Positions 1 through 7,821 of a stretch of DNA of 12,546 nt are shown piece by piece (the first letter of the stretch is position 1; each line of letters opens with the position of its first letter). The notes beneath the pieces are model-generated. The model was given only the letters and a program-made list of their open reading frames with translations. It was not told the origin of the DNA and ran no database searches. This DNA comes from Parafilimonas sp. (GTDB lineage Bacteria; Bacteroidota; Bacteroidia; Chitinophagales; Chitinophagaceae). A program made the translations under genes and the position numbers. Location of the stretch: the NCBI GenBank assembly GCA_023251275.1, contig JAHEZC010000019.1:1-12546 (forward strand). The letters run 5' to 3'.

Positions 1-232
1 GCAGAAAAAAAACAATGGCGCCTCCGCCGGTTAATCCTGCAATCGGCACAATGAAAAAGGTAAGTATAAGATTAATGCCAAGGCTCCACTTATCGGTGCC
101 ACCGAATTCAACCGTGCTTTTCAGGAAAAGATAATTGAGAACTGTGATCAATTCCCCGAATACCAGCCATGCAATAATAATATACCATACTGTTTTCCAT
201 TTTATGCGTTGAACTTCGCGCAACTTTTTCAT
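1..232 (-). CDS. N-terminal part of a membrane protein (possibly an adenylate/guanylate cyclase with a membrane N-terminus)
   Basis: An open frame begins with ATG at 230-232 and runs without a stop off the left edge, giving 77 residues. The protein starts with a basic stretch (MKKLREVQRIKWK), then a hydrophobic segment at about residues 16-37, a short polar loop (KSTVEFGGTDKW), and a second hydrophobic segment at about 51-77 that contains a glycine-rich LTGGG. This is a multi-pass inner-membrane N-terminus. The layout and the small-residue turn in helix 2 resemble, from memory, the membrane part of Bacteroidota class III adenylate/guanylate cyclases, but the catalytic domain would lie outside the window, so the function is only a guess. 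The gene is divergent from the DUF4954 gene, with about 130 bases between the two start codons. No convincing promoter or ribosome binding site was found in front of it. Confidence 0.6.
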   Translation of the reverse strand, partial: MKKLREVQRIKWKTVWYIIIAWLVFGELITVLNYLFLKSTVEFGGTDKWSLGINLILTFFIVPIAGLTGGGAIVFFL

Positions 233-362
233 GTTTTGGCGGGAATGCGTATAGCTAAATTACAAAAGTGATTGCAATACATAGTACGGAATAAAGCCCG
301 GAATGGATTTTTTCATTTTTTCAAATGTTGCTCAAACTGCGATTAAAATTTTATTTTGTGGA

Positions 363-2582
363 ATGAAAAATATCATCACAAAAAATCCCATCGCTTCGCT
401 CGGTTATAATTTCATTAAACCTCAATATTTACCCAAAGGCAAAAATGAATATTACCTCCGTAATATGCAGAATCGCAGCGGGATTGATTACCGCAATCTT
501 TCAGCTTACGAAATCGAAGTGCTGGTGCGGAATGGAAATACAAGCGATGACTGGAATAAATTTTTGGTGAGTGATGCGTTCAATCTGGAGTTGGTGAAGG
601 ACTGCAAGTTTTTCGGGCTGGTGCGCATCGGCAAACTTCAGCCCTATTATCTTGAGTTCAGCGATATGAAATACAGGGTGGGTTTTTATAATTCCACTAT
701 AGTGAGTTCAGATTTCGGAGATAATGTGGTTGTGGATAATGTGAATTATCTTTCACACTTCATCATCGGTAATGAAGTAATCGTGGTAAATGTGAATGAA
801 CTCACCACCACTGATCATGCAAAATTCGGAAATGGTATCATCAAAGATGGCGAAGCGGAAGACATTCGAATCTGGTTGGAAATATGCAATGAAAACGCCG
901 GGCGCAGTGTGATGCCTTTCAGCGGCATGCTTCCCGGCGATGCTTATTTATGGAGTAAATACCGGGATGATAAAGAGTTGCTGCAAAAATTCAGGGAGTT
1001 TACTGAAAAGCAATTCAAAAAAGAACGCGGCTTTTATGGAAAAGCTGGCGACAGAACAGTGATTAAAAACTGCAGCATTATCAAAGATGTATGGATCGGT
1101 TCAGATGCTTATATTAAAGGCGCAAACAAGCTAAAAAACCTCACCGTTCATTCCGGCGAAGAAGGCAAAACACAAATCGGTGAAGGCTGCGAATTAGTAA
1201 ATGGCATTATCGGGTTTGGATGCCGTATATTTTATGGTGTAAAGGCGGTGCGCTTTGTGATGGCCACCCATTCGCAATTGAAGTATGGCGCAAGACTTAT
1301 CAATTCTTATCTTGGAAATAATGCTACAATTTCATGTTGCGAAGTTTTGAATTCGCTGATATTTCCCACGCATGAGCAGCACCATAATAATTCTTTTTTA
1401 TGTGCGGCACTTATCATGGGACAAAGCAATATAGCTGCAGGCGCTACTATCGGTTCGAATCATAATTCACGCAGCGCTGATGGTGAAATCATTGCAGGAC
1501 GGGGCTTTTGGCCCGGCTTATGCGTGAGCCTGAAGCACAATTCAAAGTTTGCAGGCTTTATCATTTTGGCGAAAGGAGATTATTCGTATGAATTGAATAT
1601 TCCGATTCCATTCTCGCTTGTAAGCATTGATCCTGCAAAAGATAAACTTGTTGTAATGCCGGCTTACTGGTTCATGTATAACATGTATGCGCTGGCACGC
1701 AATGCCTGGAAGTACCAGGACCGCGATAATCGAAAACAACCTGAACAGGTTTTGGAATATGATTATTTAGCGCCTGATTCAGTGAATGAAATGTTTGATG
1801 CATTGCGTTTGCTTGCTTTCTTTACCGGCAAATCATTTTATAAAAAAGAAAATGCAGAAACCGAATTTTCTTATGATGAATATTACACAAAAGGAAAAGA
1901 ATTATTAGAGAATAATGACCCGGTGATCAATGAACTGGAAATTGAAGCGGAAGGTTTTGAAAATGCAAAACGGAAAACGATTATCATCAAAATACAGCAG
2001 GCTTATAATTTGTTTAAAGAGATGATTGGTTATTATGGCATTACTCATTTGCTTAAGTTTATGGAAGATAATAATATTAAAAATATCAACCAGCTTGTTG
2101 CGGAAATGCCTGCAAAAGTTTCATTCAATAAATGGTTGAATATAGGCGGACAATTAATCCCTGAATCTGAAGTAATAATTATGAGAAAAAAAATAAAAGA
2201 GGGAAAGATAAAATCGTGGGATCAGTTGCACGATACTTACAGGGTATTGAGCGATAAATATACACAACAAAAATTGCTGCATGCACTGGCATCGCTTGCT
2301 GCGATAAAAAATATGAACCTGAAAAAAATAACTGTTGTGCAATTCAGCCAGTTGCTTTCGGAGGCTCTTGCGACAAAAGAATGGATGGTAAAAAGTGTGT
2401 TTGATTCAAGGGCAAAAGATTATGCCAATCCCTTCCGCAAGATGATATACGATTCGGATGAAGAAATGAATAATGTGGTGGGCAGCCTGGATGAGAATAG
2501 TTTTATAAAACGACAAACAGAAGAATTAAAAAAAATCAGGCAGAAAATAAAAACGGTGCAAAATAAATTCAAGTCAGCATAA
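363..2582 (+). CDS. DUF4954-family protein with left-handed beta-helix
   Basis: This 739-residue protein of unknown function matches my memory of DUF4954, a family largely confined to Bacteroidota. Around residues 43-65 it has the family's entry motif (YRNLSAYEIEVLVRNGNTSDDW). Residues about 105-430 are dense in hexapeptide-like turns (VWIGSDAYIKG, QIGEGCELVNGIIGFG, AAGATIGSNHNSRSADGE), the signature of a left-handed parallel beta-helix as in GlmU or UDP-sugar acyltransferases. Residues about 460-739 are charged, predicted mostly helical, and end in a short coiled-coil-like tail. The hexapeptides suggest nucleotide-sugar or acyl transfer, but I see no defined active site. No signal peptide is present, so it is probably cytoplasmic. 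An in-frame ATG at 303 would add 20 residues of unlike composition; I prefer the ATG at 363 (MKNIITKNPIASLGY). The GNAT gene follows after 5 bases, suggesting co-transcription. Confidence 0.85.
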   Translation: MKNIITKNPIASLGYNFIKPQYLPKGKNEYYLRNMQNRSGIDYRNLSAYEIEVLVRNGNTSDDWNKFLVSDAFNLELVKDCKFFGLVRIGKLQPYYLEFSDMKYRVGFYNSTIVSSDFGDNVVVDNVNYLSHFIIGNEVIVVNVNELTTTDHAKFGNGIIKDGEAEDIRIWLEICNENAGRSVMPFSGMLPGDAYLWSKYRDDKELLQKFREFTEKQFKKERGFYGKAGDRTVIKNCSIIKDVWIGSDAYIKGANKLKNLTVHSGEEGKTQIGEGCELVNGIIGFGCRIFYGVKAVRFVMATHSQLKYGARLINSYLGNNATISCCEVLNSLIFPTHEQHHNNSFLCAALIMGQSNIAAGATIGSNHNSRSADGEIIAGRGFWPGLCVSLKHNSKFAGFIILAKGDYSYELNIPIPFSLVSIDPAKDKLVVMPAYWFMYNMYALARNAWKYQDRDNRKQPEQVLEYDYLAPDSVNEMFDALRLLAFFTGKSFYKKENAETEFSYDEYYTKGKELLENNDPVINELEIEAEGFENAKRKTIIIKIQQAYNLFKEMIGYYGITHLLKFMEDNNIKNINQLVAEMPAKVSFNKWLNIGGQLIPESEVIIMRKKIKEGKIKSWDQLHDTYRVLSDKYTQQKLLHALASLAAIKNMNLKKITVVQFSQLLSEALATKEWMVKSVFDSRAKDYANPFRKMIYDSDEEMNNVVGSLDENSFIKRQTEELKKIRQKIKTVQNKFKSA

Positions 2583-2587
2583 AAATT

Positions 2588-3136
2588 ATGCCGAACTCAG
2601 GTTATCTCATGCTTAATGACTTTCATATTTCCACTGCTGTTCCTGAAGATTTACCTGCATTGGTGAATTTAATAAACAGAGCTTATCGCGGAGAGGAATC
2701 AAAAAAAGGCTGGACTACAGAAGCAGATCTGTTGGATGGAATCCGTACAGATGAAGAAGCTCTTGCCAATATACTTGGCAAGCCGGGAACAACCATACTT
2801 AAATGCTGCAATCACCTGAATGAAATTGCCGGATGTGTGTGCCTCGAACAAAAGAAGGGTAAATTATACCTCGGCTTGCTGACTGTATCACCAACCATGC
2901 AGGCAAAGGGCATCGGGAAGAAATTACTTGATGTTGCATCAGCATTTGCAGCTCAGATCAATTGTCCTAAAATTGAAATGACTGTTATTGCTGTTCGCCA
3001 GGAATTAATTCAATGGTATGAACGTCATGGGTATTGCCAAACGGGTGAAAAAAGACCATTCCCTTACGACGATAAATTCAGCGCAGCAAAACAACCACTG
3101 GAATTTATAGTATTGGAAAAAATATTGCATGATTGA
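2588..3136 (+). CDS. GNAT-family N-acetyltransferase
   Basis: This 182-residue protein is of normal length for a single-domain GNAT enzyme, which transfers an acetyl group from acetyl-CoA to an amine. The N-terminal strand and helix (FHISTAVPEDLPALVNLINRAY, residues 12-33) are typical. Motif A is clear: strand LYLGLLTV (93-100), then the acetyl-CoA pyrophosphate loop QAKGIGKKLL (105-114), which fits the Q/RxxGxG/A consensus. Motif B follows as a strand and helix ending in WYERHGY (143-149). The substrate cannot be read from the sequence. The gene begins 5 bases after the DUF4954 stop codon on the same strand, so the two are probably one transcript. ATG 2609 (MLNDFHIS) is an alternative start that would shorten the protein by 7 residues; neither has a Shine-Dalgarno sequence. 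It converges on the oxidoreductase gene with 32 bases between the stop codons, and no obvious terminator hairpin lies there. Confidence 0.9.
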   Translation: MPNSGYLMLNDFHISTAVPEDLPALVNLINRAYRGEESKKGWTTEADLLDGIRTDEEALANILGKPGTTILKCCNHLNEIAGCVCLEQKKGKLYLGLLTVSPTMQAKGIGKKLLDVASAFAAQINCPKIEMTVIAVRQELIQWYERHGYCQTGEKRPFPYDDKFSAAKQPLEFIVLEKILHD

Positions 3137-3168
3137 TCCTCCTGGTATTTGACACATCGCAATATGAT

Positions 3169-4611
3169 CTACAGATCCAACTTATAACTTCCCCTGTATT
3201 GCCTTCTTACAAATTGATTTGCAGGTTCAAAGTTTGTGATGCGTTGTTTTTCTCCATCCCACAATAACTGTTTGCGCCCGGGGTAATTTATCTCTCCCTT
3301 GATGTTCTTTTCCTGGTAATTATAACTGCGCACGGCAAGATTACCCATAAGTACCGTCTCTGCCAACGGACCGCTTTTATCGAATGAAGAACTGGTATAA
3401 GCGCCATAACCTTTTTTACATGCATTTACCCATTGGGTTTGATGGCCCTCTTCACCCCGCTCTACAAAAGGAAATCTTGAATTAGGTAAATTTGTTTGTT
3501 TCATCAGTTTCGTTGGCAACAGGGTTGGATTTCGCCCAAACAAGCCGGCCATCAACTTCCCTTTTGTTCCTTCGAAAATGATACCGCCATCCCATTCTCC
3601 CAATTGTTCATCAGGCAATAATTCGTCGGGCCTTCTTGGTTTTATTCCACCATCATACCACACCAATTCTACGGGAGGCATTCCTTCTCTTGCAGGAAAT
3701 TTTATGTATGTTACTGAAGATGGAGGATAACTGTCTGTATAAACTTCTTCCTCGAAGAATCCTGAATACACAGAGCCTACGCTGCACGATACGGCAACAG
3801 GATAACCCAGTTTCAATGCACGGTAAGGCACATCAATAAAATGGCAACCCATATCGCCGAGAGAGCCGGTTCCAAAATCACTCCAGCCTCTCCATGTGGC
3901 CGGTAAATAAGTCGGGTTAAAATCACGGTATGGCGCAGTGCCCAGCCAAAGTTCCCAATCTAATTCTTTTGGTATATCAAATTTTCCAATAGGTGTGGGG
4001 ATCCCTTGGGGCCATACCGGCCTGTTTGTCCATACATGCACCGTATGCACATCACCGATCACGCCTGCCTGTATCCATGTTTCTACCAATCGTGTATTAT
4101 CTCCGCTGCTTCCCTGGTTACCCATTTGCGTAACCACTTTATATTTTGCGGCGGCTTGTGTGAGTATCCTTGCTTCATAAATGTCGTGTGTGAGCGGCTT
4201 TTCGCAATACACGTGTTTATGCAGTTGCATAGCAGCAAGTGCAACCGGTGCGTGCATGTGGTCAGGTGTCGTTACAATCACGGCATCAATATTCTTTGCT
4301 TCTTTATCTAGCAGTTCGCGGTAGTCTTTGTAATACGGTGCTTTGGGCCATTGCTTTCTTGCATTTACGGCCATGCGGTCGTCCACATCGCAAAGCGCTG
4401 CGATATTTTCAGCGCCATTATTCGAGGCGTAAGGAAGATTTACTTCTGCCTTACCACCGCATCCTACTCCTGCAATATTAAGTTTATCACTCGGCGGTAT
4501 ATAACCCTTGCCCAACACATGCCGGGGCACAATATAAAAACCTGCGGCAGCAAGCGCTGTATTGCGGAGAAATTTTCTGCGGTCGCTTTTGTCTTTTTGT
4601 TGTTGCTTCAT
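3169..4611 (-). CDS. Tat-exported Gfo/Idh/MocA-family NAD(P)-dependent oxidoreductase
   Basis: A 480-residue, full-length member of the Gfo/Idh/MocA family, whose members oxidise or reduce sugars and related polyols with NAD(P). The N-terminus carries a twin-arginine signal: DRRKFLR at 10-16, then an Ala-rich hydrophobic stretch (ALAAAGFYIV), so the protein is probably exported folded to the periplasm, like other 'TAT signal' oxidoreductases common in Bacteroidota and Planctomycetes. The Rossmann fold is visible as NIAGVGCGGKA (45-55), the acidic CDVDD (74-78) after strand 2, TTPDHMH (114-120), and the family hallmark EKP (137-139). The C-terminal domain has the conserved GSLGDMGCHFID (249-260), whose His is the likely catalytic or substrate contact, and WLGTAPYRDFNP (222-233). 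The substrate is unknown. A 177-base gap separates it from the upstream Nudix gene, so it may have its own promoter; I could not identify one. Confidence 0.93.
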   Translation of the reverse strand: MKQQQKDKSDRRKFLRNTALAAAGFYIVPRHVLGKGYIPPSDKLNIAGVGCGGKAEVNLPYASNNGAENIAALCDVDDRMAVNARKQWPKAPYYKDYRELLDKEAKNIDAVIVTTPDHMHAPVALAAMQLHKHVYCEKPLTHDIYEARILTQAAAKYKVVTQMGNQGSSGDNTRLVETWIQAGVIGDVHTVHVWTNRPVWPQGIPTPIGKFDIPKELDWELWLGTAPYRDFNPTYLPATWRGWSDFGTGSLGDMGCHFIDVPYRALKLGYPVAVSCSVGSVYSGFFEEEVYTDSYPPSSVTYIKFPAREGMPPVELVWYDGGIKPRRPDELLPDEQLGEWDGGIIFEGTKGKLMAGLFGRNPTLLPTKLMKQTNLPNSRFPFVERGEEGHQTQWVNACKKGYGAYTSSSFDKSGPLAETVLMGNLAVRSYNYQEKNIKGEINYPGRKQLLWDGEKQRITNFEPANQFVRRQYRGSYKLDL

Positions 4612-4788
4612 GACAGATGATCGTTATTAGTAAAAAAATAGAATGAATGAAAAGGGCGTCAAGTTATATGTTTTTAATTTAAAACGAAAAAACCGGAGGA
4701 TAAAAGACAGATAAATTAATTCTGATAAAGTGTACATTGGAATTTTTTTGCAGGAAGCAGGATATGAATAACTCAAAGGGAAAATAAT

Positions 4789-5271
4789 TCAGCCTTTTTC
4801 TTTCAGCATCCGTACAACAATTTTATCAATTGGCAGTGAAACTGCTTCTTCACTCAGCTCATCCCATTCAATCCACCGGAGCACTTCACTTTGGCCATTG
4901 GGGTCTTTCGTTTGATGTGGCTCAAAATCGAAAGGGTTGTTTTTTGTTTCAAGATAAATGGGTTCTTCAGCATGAGCAAAATAGTAAATGGAAATGATCT
5001 GGTCTTTTTTATTGAATGCAGATATTTGAAAATAGTCCGTGGTATAGATGTGCTCGCCAATGTTAACGTCGAGACCCGTTTCTTCCATGAATTCGCGCTG
5101 CAGGCATTCTCTTGTTCCTTCGCCGAATTCCATACCTCCACCCGGAAATTTTGTGAAATAATCTCCCCGTATAAATTCATCGCTCAATAAAACGCGATTG
5201 CTTTTGTCAATTAAAATACCGTAAACACGGATAGTAAAGCCGCTATCTTTAGAAGAAATTTGTGTACCCAT
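4789..5271 (-). CDS. Nudix hydrolase
   Basis: A 160-residue protein with a perfect Nudix box. Residues 45-67 fit GX5EX7REUXEEXGU exactly, with the Mg2+-binding REFMEE core at 59-64 and ETGL after it. Nudix enzymes cleave nucleoside diphosphates linked to another moiety; the substrate here (oxidised nucleotide, nucleotide sugar, NADH or other) cannot be told from the box alone. The N-terminal strand FTIRVYGILIDKSNRVLLSDE and the C-terminal WIEWDELSEE are typical of small single-domain members. An upstream in-frame TTG at 5299-5301 would add 10 residues. I prefer the ATG at 5269-5271 because the TTG coincides with a good -7 promoter element. The gap of 42-72 bases from the AT-rich gene upstream, together with that promoter, suggests separate transcription. 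Confidence 0.92.
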   Translation of the reverse strand: MGTQISSKDSGFTIRVYGILIDKSNRVLLSDEFIRGDYFTKFPGGGMEFGEGTRECLQREFMEETGLDVNIGEHIYTTDYFQISAFNKKDQIISIYYFAHAEEPIYLETKNNPFDFEPHQTKDPNGQSEVLRWIEWDELSEEAVSLPIDKIVVRMLKEKG

Positions 5272-5298
5272 AGCCTGAAATTGATTCAGTGTGATTGA

Positions 5299-5306
5299 CA
5301 AAAATA
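5299..5306 (-). promoter_or_regulatory. Probable Bacteroidota -7 promoter element for the Nudix gene
   Basis: On the minus strand this reads TATTTTTG, an exact match to the Bacteroidota sigma-factor -7 consensus TAnnTTTG. It would start transcription about 20 bases before the preferred ATG of the Nudix gene. The -33 region, about 20 bases further upstream, reads TTTTC rather than TTTG/TTG, so only half of the promoter is a good match. The match alone could occur by chance in AT-rich DNA, but its position between two minus-strand genes is right. Confidence 0.4.
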
Positions 5307-5343
5307 ATTGCTTAAGTAATTGTGGTATTTAGAAAATTTAGTT

Positions 5344-7821
5344 TTAAAGACGATTCTTAAAATCAATATACAGCGGACATTCTTTAATAAATGCACTATA
5401 AAACTTTTCGCTTCCCTTTCTTTGCTTCAGAATATCTATAAAAATAAAATCATCGGGTGTATATCTGAAATAACCGTCGTCATTACTTTTCATGTATTTA
5501 AGATATGAAAGGAATGATAGTCTGTTATTTTCACAATTGCTAAGATACATGCAATAAAATGCTGCTTTTTCAGGGTTTTTAGTTAAGTCAAATGCTTTTT
5601 GATAATAAGATTTTGCTCTTATTGTACCATAGTAATTTAAATCGAAAAGAGATGTCTTTTGCTGTAAATATTCCAATTCGTATCTTCCCCACCATAATTT
5701 ACTCATCAACCAGAATTTTCCGTAGTAGCTCATGCTATAGTAAGCATTTCCTATGATATAACAGAGCTTTGATTTTGATTCAGGATTCGTTTCTTTGGAT
5801 AGCTTATTCTTGTATTCGATCAATTTCTCGATAAACTGCTTTTTGTTTGGGTTGTCTGGGTAACTTGAATCATCGTTATATTGATGAGTATCATAAATAT
5901 TCAGATCAAAAGGATCTCCGGTTAAATAATCAGCATAAAGATTATCTGATTCTATCCAGAAACTGTCGGGTATTTGCTTAAATACGTCAAATTCCTTTTC
6001 TAAATTATCATTATTTACAAAAAAAGTACCCTTCAAATCCAATACCTTATTGATATTCCAGTAATAATCATTTTTCCCTTCATCATAATCATCGAGAGCA
6101 TTAACACTATAGTTTCCGGTAAAATATGTTCTTATACGGCAAAAATAATTTTCATATTCGGTTTTGCTTTTCTTTTTTAAGATAGAGAGCAGTTTGTCAA
6201 AATCTTTCTCCGTAGCATATTCATTTAAAATAAAATAAGCACTTTTTACATCACCTGTTCTGTATTCTCCCCAAGGCTTGTATGTACCGCTCAACAATAA
6301 ACAGGCGTTAGTGACATCACCCATTTTCAATGCCATTCGACCTAAATAGACCAATAAGGCATCTTTAATATCGTAATTGTGGTAGTAATATTTAAGGTTT
6401 ATTTGTTCCAATTTATTCCTTAAATTTCTCTTATTCAAAGAAGTCAATAAACTGAAAATATTATCCTTTAATTCAGTATCGAATTTCTGTTTCTGGTGTA
6501 ATGATAAAACAACTGAATTTATTTTTGCCTGTAAATATGCCGAAGAGTTTTTATGAGCCTGATCCAATACTTTAGCACAGCATTGTTGTGCTGCGTTATA
6601 ATCTTTTAGCAAAAAATTCAGATGGCAAAGACTAATTGTAAGCGAAAAATCACCGGAAGAATCATTTTTAATTATTCCTCTTAAAAAATCTCTGAATTTA
6701 GTTGCGTATCTGATGTCGTTTTGCAAGTTTTGTTTTTTAAATATTTCACCAACTTTTTCATCATATTCATAAGCATCTTTTGATGCCGAAGTTTGATAAT
6801 CGGTTAGAACAGGTGTGAACAACCAGTCTTCCAACTTATTTATTTCGCGACTAATAAGGAGTGGTATAAATTTATTAGTTGAATCCAGTTTATAAATTCT
6901 TTTTATATCATCCAGTGAATAAGCGGGGTACCGAATCGAATACGCAGCCATTGCAATCGCTTTCTGATGCGCTGTTTGCATATAAGGTAATACCTGATCC
7001 ATCTGTTGCCCATTCAGCAACTTTACACAAATCATTCTCTTATCTTTTGAATGATCAATTACATCTGTCAACCCCTGATAGTATTCTCTCACATGTAAGC
7101 TATCACTATATATCAATCTAATGTAATAATATTTTGCTGACGCTTTTATCCAGGAACGAGATGCCGAAGTTCTGAGGTAAGAATTGTAGGTTTTTCTAAG
7201 CCCATCTTTGTTTTTAGCGTAAAAAAATAAGCGGCACAAAATATATGCGCTTCTTTCACGGATAAACTTATTCTGTGTTTTAATCAATAAGGATTGAAGT
7301 TTATTTACCAGAGTAGCAGAAAGAGCCTGGGCTAAAGTATCTAAGCCCCACGAATCCTGAGAAGCAGCGAAAGCATTGAACGCTTCTGAACCTTTCGCGA
7401 ATTTAAAATAGCTAAAATAGGTTTTGCTTTTTTGGCTCATCAATGCATCTATGAACGTATTCGATTTTCGCAGTTCGTTTGCAGAATCAGCAATAACCTG
7501 ATATTTATACTCTTCAACAGCTTTATAAAAATCTTTTTTCAAAAAGTTTGTTTTGAGCTCTTTTTGCCATTCCGAATAATTTTGATTGATTTCGATATCA
7601 GTTGCAAAATCATCTATATCATCTGACTTAAAATAGCGGTTCATTGAAAAAAAGTAAGCAGTAAACTCCTTATTATAATCACCAATATCGGGTTGAAAAA
7701 TAGATAGCCTGTATTCTTCAGGCGGTGCAGGCCACGGACCACAGGCCGTTGCAATTTTTTGAGGCAATACAATAACTATACTAAAAATTGAAATAGTCAA
7801 AAGATTTTTGGATTGATTCAT
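5344..7821 (-). CDS. Large exported helical-repeat protein of unknown function (CGP-type N-terminus)
   Basis: This 825-residue protein is not assignable to a characterised family. Starting at ATG 7821 it has a clean signal peptide: a short Lys-containing start, hydrophobic core LLTISIFSIVIVLP (7-20), then ATAC (24-27), readable as an AxA signal peptidase I site or a weak lipobox. The mature end CGPWPAPPEEYRLSIFQP (27-44) recalls other large Bacteroidota hypotheticals starting CG-P-x-P-x-E. The rest is mostly helical, rich in Tyr, Lys, Asn and Asp. TPR-like stretches appear at about 398-440 (AAQQCCAKVLDQA), 486-512 and 735-763 (AKSYYQKAFDLTKNPEKAA). GNAYYSMSYYGKFW at 691-704 looks like a family motif. 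ATG 7923 is in frame but would put the signal peptide inside the protein and overlap the upstream gene by 143 bases; ATG 7821 gives a 41-base overlap. The region is visibly AT-rich (13 G+C of 60 bases at 6421-6480). Confidence 0.8.
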   Translation of the reverse strand: MNQSKNLLTISIFSIVIVLPQKIATACGPWPAPPEEYRLSIFQPDIGDYNKEFTAYFFSMNRYFKSDDIDDFATDIEINQNYSEWQKELKTNFLKKDFYKAVEEYKYQVIADSANELRKSNTFIDALMSQKSKTYFSYFKFAKGSEAFNAFAASQDSWGLDTLAQALSATLVNKLQSLLIKTQNKFIRERSAYILCRLFFYAKNKDGLRKTYNSYLRTSASRSWIKASAKYYYIRLIYSDSLHVREYYQGLTDVIDHSKDKRMICVKLLNGQQMDQVLPYMQTAHQKAIAMAAYSIRYPAYSLDDIKRIYKLDSTNKFIPLLISREINKLEDWLFTPVLTDYQTSASKDAYEYDEKVGEIFKKQNLQNDIRYATKFRDFLRGIIKNDSSGDFSLTISLCHLNFLLKDYNAAQQCCAKVLDQAHKNSSAYLQAKINSVVLSLHQKQKFDTELKDNIFSLLTSLNKRNLRNKLEQINLKYYYHNYDIKDALLVYLGRMALKMGDVTNACLLLSGTYKPWGEYRTGDVKSAYFILNEYATEKDFDKLLSILKKKSKTEYENYFCRIRTYFTGNYSVNALDDYDEGKNDYYWNINKVLDLKGTFFVNNDNLEKEFDVFKQIPDSFWIESDNLYADYLTGDPFDLNIYDTHQYNDDSSYPDNPNKKQFIEKLIEYKNKLSKETNPESKSKLCYIIGNAYYSMSYYGKFWLMSKLWWGRYELEYLQQKTSLFDLNYYGTIRAKSYYQKAFDLTKNPEKAAFYCMYLSNCENNRLSFLSYLKYMKSNDDGYFRYTPDDFIFIDILKQRKGSEKFYSAFIKECPLYIDFKNRL

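Noticed and set aside
303..362. N-terminal extension of the DUF4954 protein from ATG 303
   Set aside because: The 20 added residues are hydrophobic and unlike the family start; the ATG at 363 gives a more plausible N-terminus. Not excluded.
4006..4620. Several overlapping plus-strand open frames
   Set aside because: They are antisense to the Gfo/Idh/MocA gene, Cys- and His-rich, and have no domain-like features.
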